Below, piece by piece: positions 57,753 through 64,000 of a stretch of 64,000 bases of DNA; position 1 is the first letter of the stretch; every line of letters begins with the position of its first letter. The translations under genes and the position numbers were made by a program. The notes under the pieces were generated by a model. It had not been told where the DNA came from, made no database searches, and saw nothing but the letters and a program-made list of their open reading frames with translations. The DNA comes from Zeus faber. Its lineage: Eukaryota > Chordata > Actinopteri > Zeiformes > Zeidae. The DNA lies in NCBI GenBank assembly GCA_960531495.1, contig OY482849.1, forward strand, positions 31,304,839 to 31,368,838. Direction: 5' to 3'.

Positions 57753-59726
57753 AGTATCACGCCGTACTGGCACTTTGACGAACAGGGCTACGTTAGTTTC
57801 AGAGAAGTGACCTTGCCGAATAACATTCACCCAGAGAACAGAGTGAAGGTAATGTGTAAAATTAAAAGTCACACCCATATACTTCCAATCCCAACATTCA
57901 ATTACAATCATTGCAATTTTACATCAACCATATGTCTTTGCAGTTAGAAAACCTGACCTGCCCAATACTGTGCATTGTGGGAGAGGATGACTTGAGCTGC
58001 GCGAGTATAGAGAACGCAAATGAGGTACTCTGACTTAAAATGTATTTATTCATTGGTTTGAATAAAAATCCAAATAGAACTTTACAACCCCACTTTTTAA
58101 ATGGATTTGTAGCTTCCCTGCTCTGAATGGAAGACATTGGAATTTAAATCACAATTGAATTATTTACTTATTTGATTCAGTTATGTGTTTGTGATTTAAC
58201 ATGTGTTTGTGCCTCAGATTGAGGAGGCTCTGCGTTCTGCAGATAAAGCCCAACTCTTCACCCGCTTGTCGTATCCCGGTGCAGGACACCTGATAGAGCC
58301 TCCGTACTCCCCAAACGCTAGAACCTCCCTGTGGATGGTCAAACCCAAGAAACGTATGTGGGCTTTCTTTGTTGTTTTTTTACATTTAATTTGCACAGGT
58401 CTAATTACTCACTATTCATTGTTAAAAATAATATAAAATGTTGTTTCCTGTTAAGTATAAACTGATTGTTCTGAATTATTTGTTTACCCTTATATTTTTA
58501 CTTCCCCTTCATAAAGATACATGTGGTTCACCTCAATTGAGGATCACTGTGCATGAATCTTGGTCAAATTCAGTTAGTGATCTAGAACTTACCTATTTTC
58601 TTGTCCTCCACAGCCACTCACTATAGCCCATTCATCTTAAACAATCCGCAATCAAATTAAATCTCACATAGCAAAGTCATATTTTCATTCATTTTGAGAA
58701 GAATTATAAAAAAAACATTTTTGACATATGTATCAGCGGCAGCAGCATCTCTGCAGTTGCAAAGTTCATTTGCTCTACATTCGTGTGGCAGTTTCGTCTA
58801 ACACGCACCTCCCAAGTGGCCCGTTCAGGGACCTCAGGCACAGAAGACAGGGTTGTAGACATCAGTTTATTGTAGAGTGGGCCAGCTGGAATAAGCCAAG
58901 GAGCAGATAGACGCGTCATGACAGGGCTCCTCCCCTGAGTGTGTGTGTGGGGATGGAGCTTTTACCTGTTGCTCGTTAGACCAACCAACGAGCAACAGGT
59001 ATGCAGCCACTCTGATCCCAATTACCTAGAGCAAAGTCAGGTGTAGCTGCTCAAACCACCCCATCCCCACCCTCAATAATGACAACAAGGGGATGGTAGC
59101 TCAGGAGGTGGAGCTGGTCGTCTAGTAATCTAAAGGTTGCTGGTTCAATCCCAGGCTCCTCCTGCTAGCATGCTGTAGTGTCCTTGAGCAAGACACTTAA
59201 CCCATAATTGCTCCTGATGGCTGCGTCCGTCGGTGTTCGAATAATTGTAAGTCGCTTTGGATAAAAGCGTCTGCTAAATGTAATGTAATTCTTAGTCTGG
59301 CTGAAACTCTTGTGTTTTCACTGGCAGTGAGGAATGTTAGTGACTTCCCACATCATCACAGCTTGAATTCACAAGGGCAGGCTGGCAGTGCCATACAAGG
59401 CATTATGTGTAATTCATGTACACAGTAGATCATAGTGGATTTTTGCGCTGACTGAATTAGTCCCAGATTCATTTTGAAACTTACTTTAAAGTACTGAGAA
59501 TCACAACATCATGAGTCTGTGAAAAACAACTATTTCTTTGATGATAATATTAACCAATATGGAATGGAAAATGACATTGTTTTGTATTTCCTGTGCTTTG
59601 CTGTTTCCCCTCTATTCGTGTCTAGTCATCACGCTGTGGGGAGGCCACCTCGCACCCCATGCCGCCGCACAGGAAAACTCCTGGAACAAGATGCTGCATT
59701 TTCTGGATTGCAATCTCAGAGGCTGA
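45486..59726 (+). CDS. Acyl-CoA thioesterase (ACOT/BAAT family), copy B, intact
   Basis: Coding exons: 45486-45573, 55700-55909, 56053-56152, 56260-56468, 56633-56808, 56910-57026, 57241-57311, 57755-57848, 57944-58024, 58218-58353 and 59626-59726. They total 1383 nt and 460 residues with no stops, and all splice sites are GT-AG with matching phases. The first 55 residues are Arg/Lys/His/Ser-rich with no acidic residue, suggesting mitochondrial import. The N-terminal thioesterase domain ([24 protein letters not shown]) spans about 50-200. The alpha/beta-hydrolase domain carries Ser 284 (GLSFG), Asp about 371 (GEDD) and His about 406 ([10 protein letters not shown]). A Ser nucleophile fits thioesterases, whereas BAAT uses Cys. 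The C-terminus (CNLRG) has no peroxisomal SKL. An AATAAA lies at 60205. Intron 1 is 10 kb because of a retrovirus. Which ACOT paralogue this is remains open. Confidence 0.9.
45690..45926 (-). mobile_element. 3' LTR fragment of the endogenous retrovirus
   Basis: On the minus strand, the purine tract AACAAAGGAGGGAG (about 45927-45940) is followed by TGTGAGAGAAAATGCAG, the LTR start. The LTR homology to unit 1 (15220-15506) runs down to about 45690, where it is cut off by a deletion joining it to sequence matching 13660. Confidence 0.6.
46515..46950 (-). pseudogene. Retroviral env transmembrane subunit fragment
   Basis: Two overlapping minus-strand pieces (46915-46727 and 46748-46515) lie in different frames, so a frameshift separates them. 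The first holds a segment resembling the conserved region before the Cys cluster of gamma-type envelopes. The cluster reads C-x6-N-C, so one expected Cys is replaced. The second has a long hydrophobic membrane-spanning stretch ([18 protein letters not shown]) and a short acidic tail. The surface subunit upstream is disrupted by a Tc1 and a repeat. It is not functional as read. Confidence 0.75.
47012..47331 (-). repeat. Dispersed tRNA-related repeat, copy 2
   Basis: The segment begins ATGAATCTTTAATTGTCACG and shares ACCCATCCTGG, GGAGCAGTGGGCAGCATTCG, ATGATGTGTGCATG and GGAAACCCCATGTGAGCAC with 41420-41862. It lacks that copy's last 100 bases. It lies inside the retroviral env region, directly beside the Tc1. 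Confidence 0.6.
47333..48788 (-). mobile_element. Tc1-like DNA transposon, copy B (family of 8441-9946)
   Basis: The ends are CTACTCACAAAAAGTTAGGG and its inverse CCCTAACTTTTTGTGAGTAG, flanked by TA-rich sequence. The interior is a minus-strand transposase. It is inserted in the retroviral env region in acot copy B intron 1. Ends are better conserved than in copy A. Confidence 0.9.
47495..48490 (-). pseudogene. Tc1-like transposase, decayed (copy B)
   Basis: The start at 48490 reads [19 protein letters not shown] and then a stop (TAG), followed by the rest of the helix-turn-helix region. The catalytic domain is open from 48065 to 47553: [10 protein letters not shown] at its start, [11 protein letters not shown] near 47780-47790 and [15 protein letters not shown] near 47660-47700, so the DD34E residues are present. 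A TGA follows QQTIS where copy A has CGA, a CpG-type change. The remaining tail reads on to 47495. At least two stops inactivate it. Confidence 0.9.
49499..49699 (-). pseudogene. Retroviral env N-terminal leader-like fragment
   Basis: The 66-codon minus-strand piece has a basic start, a strongly hydrophobic stretch ([17 protein letters not shown]) like a signal peptide, and a polar continuation. It lies just after the integrase C-terminal piece in the retroviral order. It ends in a stop and is followed by sequence without a long frame. Confidence 0.5.
49783..50960 (-). pseudogene. Retroviral integrase remains
   Basis: A zinc-binding-region piece lies near 50760-50690 ([14 protein letters not shown]). 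The core can be followed near 50640-50390 with stops: [13 protein letters not shown], then [12 protein letters not shown], then a frame change. The C-terminal piece at 49980-49783 reads [20 protein letters not shown] then [17 protein letters not shown], as in gamma-type integrases. The second catalytic Asp region is degraded. Confidence 0.7.
51608..51823 (-). mobile_element. Solo LTR, family 1 copy 3, internally deleted
   Basis: TGTTGTTTCTTGATG...CCAGACACCTCA has the same ends as the other family members but is only 216 bp. The flanks are ATGG and ATAG, a 4-bp target duplication with one mismatch. It interrupts the retroviral pol region between reverse transcriptase and integrase. Confidence 0.7.
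52265..52560 (-). pseudogene. Retroviral reverse transcriptase fragment
   Basis: The minus strand reads [20 protein letters not shown], then [19 protein letters not shown] and [15 protein letters not shown]. The usual Y-x-D-D active site reads YVED, so the first Asp is replaced. The rest of the palm and the fingers upstream (52560-53100) show only broken pieces. Confidence 0.8.
53330..53800 (-). pseudogene. Retroviral nucleocapsid knuckle and protease start
   Basis: The minus-strand piece at 53798-53541 is basic and contains [12 protein letters not shown], a zinc-knuckle-like motif whose last spacing is shorter than the usual CCHC. The overlapping frame at 53634-53340 reads [19 protein letters not shown], resembling the start of a retroviral protease, and ends without the active-site motif. 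Identification rests on order and on these motifs. Confidence 0.55.
53830..54440. other. Intron sequence, nothing recognised
   Basis: No coding or repeat family is recognised beyond a short AT dinucleotide run near 54395-54432. The retroviral 5' LTR would be expected here but is not visible. Confidence 0.4.
54441..55060. repeat. Duplicated intronic block (unit 2 copy of 15520-16080)
   Basis: GCACAATAGTGTGAGTGAC at 54452 and TTTGACCACTCGAGAATTGG near 54683 match unit 1. Homology with unit 1 resumes here directly after the retroviral body. Confidence 0.65.
58784..59075 (-). mobile_element. LTR of the 10877 family (unit 2)
   Basis: TGTGGCAGTTTCGTC...CCCCACCCTCA has the same layout as 10877-11175: AGTTTATTG (minus-strand poly(A) signal) near 58865, and the CCTGTTGCTCG/CGAGCAACAGG hairpin at 58965-58999. 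It lies in the last intron of acot copy B. The truncated counterpart in unit 1 shows it was there before the duplication. Confidence 0.7.
59091..59289 (+). mobile_element. tRNA-derived SINE (V-SINE-like), copy 2
   Basis: A box GGTAGCTCAGGAGGTGGAGC and B box GGTTCAATCCC are better preserved than in copy 1. The tail has GTCGCTTTGGATAAAAGCG and TCTGCTAAATGTAATG. It is absent from the matching place in unit 1 (about 22490), so it was inserted after the duplication or lost from unit 1. Confidence 0.9.
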
Positions 59727-61080
59727 AATTGTCCGGTTACAGACAATATCAACTCAATCATCTGTTCACCTCCAGGAGCAGTAATTGTTTTTATCCAAGA
59801 TATCTGGGACTTCTGGGAAGTCTGATTTTTATTTTTCATGTACTATTATTGCATATTAAAAAAAAAAAAAAAGGTAATATGAGAAATTAAAACTGGGAGG
59901 ACAAGAACTTCTGCATCAGAGGTGGTACAATATGACAGAACGCCATAAAAGTCATATGTAGGACGTTTTGGGTGTTGGGTGCCTCTTCTAGGTCAAGCCA
60001 AAATTAGCTTGTAAGTTTCAGTAAATCATAAGGAATTCATGTAGTTCTAAATGTGAAAACCAATAGAATGGTCACTTACCTGGGTCAACCCTCATCAAAT
60101 CAAGGAAAGAAAGGCCAGAAAGTGTCAACAATGAGGGAACTTCCAGATTACAATTTAGAATTGATTCCCTCTTTACAAGGTGGATGCCCAAAACTACTGT
60201 GCGAAATAAATGTTGATTTTGGCAAGACATTTAATTTTTCCATTACTTTCAATACCGATAAGATACCACTGCAGGGGGTAAGACATCAAAAGCCTTGGAC
60301 CAAAACGAATTGAATGTTATTCTTATTTGATATAAGAAAATCATATTAGAAAATAAAAAATTGCAACAATAAGGTTCCATAATATATTATTGATCATTCC
60401 GGCCGCACAAAATTTCAGACCACTTTACCAAAGAGCCCACTGCTTGTTCAGGTTTTGATAGGTTTTTAATGTTCACTGCGTCATAAACAGTGATTGTAAA
60501 TTGGGGTGAAGAGGCTGTTGCGTGCTGACGTCACCATGGCGATCATAATGGCGCATGGTGCACGTAAGCTACAGCACTGACTTTGAGACTAAACAACATG
60601 ACCCGATATGGTTACATGGAAAGTGAAAAGAAATGGGGGTAAGCGTGATGACCCATCACTATAAGCAAAGAATTGCATCATTCTACATCATACATTGAGT
60701 CATTTTTATTTCCAAGGGTTTATGATCTACGTGGAGTAGAGTGCTCCATCGTCCGCCATTTCCGCTAATGTGTGCACATTGGTTGACGCACTTCCTGTGA
60801 CACACTGCCGTAAATCCATCAATCCATCATCCAATCATGGGATTTGTACCCGGTGGCGGTCCAAATGCATTGTGATATCGAGACTTATAAGGAAAGACTC
60901 ATGATGTCTTATTCTATAGCCATTACACTGTGCAATTAACATTGACTTCATAATGATAGGTTGAAACAGAAATGTTGTCTCCTGCCGCTGAGCTGAGCGA
61001 CAGGTAGGTGGAGAACACATTCCTCAAACCAGGGATGATGCATTTAGAAACAATGTGGGGTTTTTTTGTTCTTACTTTGC
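59727..61080. other. 3' flank of acot copy B
   Basis: Homologous to 23210-25040 in unit 1 apart from indels. It includes an AATAAA at 60205-60210 at the same place as 23400 in unit 1, a candidate poly(A) signal, and a CRE-like TGACGTCACCATGG near 60527. No additional gene is seen. Confidence 0.5.
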
Positions 61081-61297
61081 AAGATAATACTTTAAATAGC
61101 AACACTAAAAAATAAACACTTGAAATTAGAAATACTTTTTAAGACTACACAGAACAGGTTTAAATTACTTCATGGCAGATTTGAATAGACGTTGGGTGAG
61201 TGCTTGAAACTTTCGTGTAACTTACAGTTCCTTGAGAGAATATAACAAAACTGTACACACACATCAAATATTTGATGATATGAATCGATTCATTTAT

Positions 61298-62350
61298 TTA
61301 TTGATTTAGGGAAGAACGTTCATTTCTGCAGATATCAGGTTTGCAAGGCCTTGTTTTTTGGCTGAATGGAGAAAGGAACTTCCTTAAGTTGGAAGTGGAC
61401 GTCATTGGTTCCTTGGTGTTTGATCCTACAGACCGCAGGGTGCTCGTGGGTCCTTTTTCCATCTGGAGTTGTGGAAGCGTCGCTTCAAGTTCATTAATCC
61501 TGGTCCCCACTGTCAATTGGCTTTTGACCGATTCTAGAGCTGTCTCCTCCAGATCTGGTTTGGCCTGGGAGAAGTCCATCTTCCTGGCGTGGAGGGTGGA
61601 CATCAACGTCACCATTTCCTCCTCACGGAGGAGTAATTTATTTTCCTCCTCCCTGTTCTTGTTGATGCAGAGCTAATTTTCAGCCTGCTCGTCCCAGGTT
61701 GCAGCTTCCTTCCCCAACAGCTGTCTTTGAAGGATTGCTTCCTCAATGGAGGCTTCAATCTTGTCCTTTGAGGACTGACAGAGTGTAATCTCTACCTGGA
61801 GAAGTGTGTTCAAGTTTTCAATTTTGAGGGCTATATTTGGAAACTGGACTATTATAAACATGATTTACAGATTGGTTTTATATACAATAAATTATTTTCC
61901 TACAGTTTTCCACTTGCCAAAAAGTGATTGCAGCTCCTACCTTGTCACTGAAAGATTATTTATGCCTCAAAATGACTTGGTTTCATTCATGAGGTTTATA
62001 TTGTATAGATTATAACCCACCCAGTCCTTTATACCTGTTGAAATAACTTTAGAGGCTGTTTCTGCTTCAAAATTACTTGATCTAAATCTGAAGACAAGAC
62101 CTTGTTTTCAATATTTTCAGCCAAGAAACCAACTTACTTACCTCATAACCATTAAGATAATAACCCTTAATGGACTGCCCAGAAGGATGTGGTGGATGGC
62201 CCAGAGGAGCAGATGGGGGGCCCAGAGGGGGACATGGTGGTGGTTTATGAGAAATATGTCTGTAGGACACATGATGCAAGACTTCAGTATTTCCAAATAT
62301 GTACCTGAAGGGAGATATACTTCTCCATGTACAGTATGACATCATACAGC
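61298..62350 (-). pseudogene. Coiled-coil gene relic (copy 2)
   Basis: The minus strand has an exon-like piece ending GYYLNGYE at donor GTAAGTAAG (about 62147), an intron, and then 61861-61673 with KIENLNTLLQVEITL and SSKDKIEASIEEAILQRQL ending in a stop (TAG). Reading on past the stop gives NREEENKLLL, then MVTLMSTLHARKMDFSQ, SVKSQLTVGTRINELEATLP and a Ser/Lys/Pro-rich tail to 61298. Heptad-like Leu/Glu/Lys content suggests a coiled coil. It is less damaged than copy 1, but the in-frame stop argues that it is dead. I do not recognise the parent gene. Confidence 0.5.
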
Positions 62351-62759
62351 ACAAATCACATGGTCAGAATGTATAGCAATATTTTTAGAGAGGTTAATCT
62401 GACAGGTTTAAAATATATATAAAAAAATAAATATACATATTTATAACAATATATAATACAAATAATAAAGATAATATATATTATCGATAATGATATATAG
62501 ATTTTCTTTTTCTTTTTTTTTTCAACTGGTGGTTTTGGATGTATGTACATTTACACTCACATACATCCTCAAAGAGATACAGACCGTGACTGTGTCTCTA
62601 AAAATATATATATACATTTGCAAACAACATGTAAACAACTGAATGCAGCTCTGTGCACATGAAGCGATGAGCTGAACAGGAACGCCCACAAGCCACAGCA
62701 ACAGCTCTTTGGCGACTGAGCTTGCGATCGCGCGGTCAACTTCCTCCCGTCGCCAAGTC

Positions 62760-63172
62760 TGCCACATCACGTCGCGTCGCTCCCCGTCGCTCCTCCCATT
62801 GGAAATGAAGGACTTTCTGCCGCTTCGTCGCTGCGTGGGGCTTCAGGTGTGAGCTTAAGGTAAGACAACAGCTTTGAATATTTAACAGGATAATGTATAA
62901 TGTGATGTAAATACTTCAAGGTGATTGTTGTGATTCCTCTCAGGGGAAGACAAGAATTACCGTTATCTGTTGCAATTTGATATCATTTGGATATATTTCC
63001 ATAATTGTGTAGTGTGGAGGTTTAAGGTTAATCAGTAAGAAGTGAAAATTTTGTTGCCCATGTCTCAGCTCTGTACGGTTTGTTTGTTTTGTCTGGACAT
63101 GACAGTTTCCTGTTCAATATCAATTTTTACCTGTTGTCCATGTCTGTTTTTAGAGAGAACTAACGCCTCATA
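62760..63172 (+). promoter_or_regulatory. Candidate promoter and 5' untranslated exon of acot copy C
   Basis: Nearly identical to 13020-13434, with donor TTAAG|GTAAGAC at 62860 and acceptor TTTTTAG before AGAGAACTAACGCC and the ATG. The right TIR-like GC-rich sequence directly precedes it. Confidence 0.45.
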
Positions 63173-63260
63173 ATGCTTAAAGCACATTCCTGTATGACGG
63201 CAATATGGAGACACACAATGAGCATCATACCTGGAGTTACAGCCATGCACCATTCGTTGG
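63173..63260 (+). CDS. Acyl-CoA thioesterase, copy C, first coding exon only
   Basis: The 88-nt exon encodes the same basic N-terminal extension as copy A ([20 protein letters not shown], then GVTAMHHSLG) and ends in phase 1 at donor GTAAGT. No further exon lies in the 740 bases left, which is expected because intron 1 is 5.7 kb in copy A. The exon differs from copy A only outside the coding sequence. Whether the rest of the gene exists cannot be seen. Confidence 0.75.
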
Positions 63261-64000
63261 GTAAGTATCATGTTTGTTTGCTGTTGTTCTTGTTTATCTG
63301 TGTTTTCTTTGGTTTGTGTGAGTGTTGTGTTACCAATTTAATGCAATCCAAAATGAACTCTCTACAACATAGCTAGACAATTACAATTCCTACACTCTCC
63401 TTGATTCCCCTGGCTTCAAAATGGCTTCAAAGCCCGAGGCTGTTCCTGGGGACTTGCTCAGAAGAAGCACTCAACCAATCGGAGCTACTCTCACTGACTC
63501 GTGACTTTGACCTGCTCAACTCGACTTGACAGCCGAGTATCCATCATCATCCATCACTCACTCCCACCCACTGAACCAACGACTTCCACTCACTCCCACC
63601 CACTGAACCAACGAGTTCCACTCAATTGCAGTCTTCTCTGATTCACACGATCAGGCCACTGATTTGCTACAGGAAAATTATCCATATCATCGGGATGAAA
63701 GACTGAAAGACCAAGAGTTCTCCAAGGCAAAAGGTTGTGGGTTGATGTCATTAATAACAAAACTTTGGTAAACTTTCTAACTATTTTTGACCACTCGAGA
63801 ATGGGGGGTCAAAAATCCCCCCAAACGACATATATTACATATACAGATATATTACATATATTACATATATACAGATATTTCATCACATGACCTTTTAGGT
63901 ATGCATGCTGTTCCGGACCCAGAAGCCAACATACCCTATGTAGCTGACATATGTCAGGCATGGCTGTAAAGGTGAGACTCTTGCGGTTCTAATAAGCCCA

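Larger units (their letters stand above)
31171..61080. repeat. Segmental duplication unit 2 (thioesterase copy B)
   Basis: Unit 2 holds the coiled-coil relic, MADF relic, acot copy B and its 3' flank in the same order as units 1 and 3. It is lengthened by the gypsy/L2/RTE block (34.2-44.8 kb) and by the retroviral body (45.9-53.8 kb). Edges are approximate because the junction sequence is AT-rich and repeat-laden. Confidence 0.7.
61081..64000. repeat. Segmental duplication unit 3 (partial)
   Basis: It repeats the order coiled-coil relic, AT-rich segment, GC-rich right TIR-like block, acot untranslated exon and first coding exon, and the start of intron 1. The window ends about 740 bp into that intron. 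The left half of the MADF/Harbinger-like block is missing compared with unit 1. Confidence 0.7.

Noticed and set aside
59091-59170. tRNA gene suggested by good A and B boxes
   Set aside because: The boxes belong to the head of a SINE with a conserved body and tail, and no cloverleaf is maintained.

Overview
This window is vertebrate nuclear DNA, almost certainly from a teleost fish. It has intron-split genes with GT-AG junctions and AT-rich intergenic sequence. Its mobile elements are typical of teleosts: Tc1-like DNA transposons, L2-, L1- and RTE-type LINEs, V-SINE-like tRNA-derived SINEs, BEL/Pao and Ty3/gypsy elements, and endogenous retrovirus remains. The predicted SYS1 protein agrees closely with the SYS1 family. 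There are no bacterial features. Most long uninterrupted reading frames are transposon debris or translations of simple repeats. The real genes only appear when short exons are joined.

Layout. (1) 1-3.7 kb: sys1 on the minus strand, three coding exons with all splice phases consistent and 156 residues, followed upstream by a GC-rich probable promoter near 3.2-3.65 kb. (2) 3.73-5.83 kb: a 2.1-kb array of a 14-bp satellite. (3) 6.2-9.95 kb: nested repeats, namely an L1-like LINE fragment, the 3' end of an L2-like LINE with an expanded minisatellite, a solo LTR with clear target duplication carrying a SINE, and a Tc1 copy. (4) 11.2 kb to the end: a tandemly duplicated acyl-CoA thioesterase (ACOT/BAAT family) locus in at least three units. 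Copy A (13435-22778) has all eleven coding exons but carries a 2-bp deletion that shifts frame before two of the three catalytic residues. Copy B (45486-59726) is open throughout (460 residues). Copy C shows only its first coding exon (63173-63260) before the window ends.

Between copies A and B lie a BEL/Pao retroelement with a Tc1 in its 5' LTR (25.3-31.15 kb), a minus-strand coiled-coil gene relic (31.5-32.5 kb, repeated at 61.3-62.35 kb), and a minus-strand Ty3/gypsy element (34.2-42.7 kb). The gypsy element is split by an L2-like LINE, a 200-bp assembly gap and a CTG/TTG-rich tract, and is followed by an RTE LINE (43.25-44.6 kb). The 10-kb first intron of copy B holds a decayed minus-strand endogenous retrovirus that is itself hit by a Tc1 and a solo LTR.

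Function. SYS1 is a Golgi membrane protein that recruits ARFRP1. The thioesterase copies predict alpha/beta-hydrolase enzymes that cleave acyl-CoA, with a Ser-Asp-His triad and a basic N-terminal extension that looks like a mitochondrial presequence. All family calls come from reading the sequence and from remembered family features. No database search was run.
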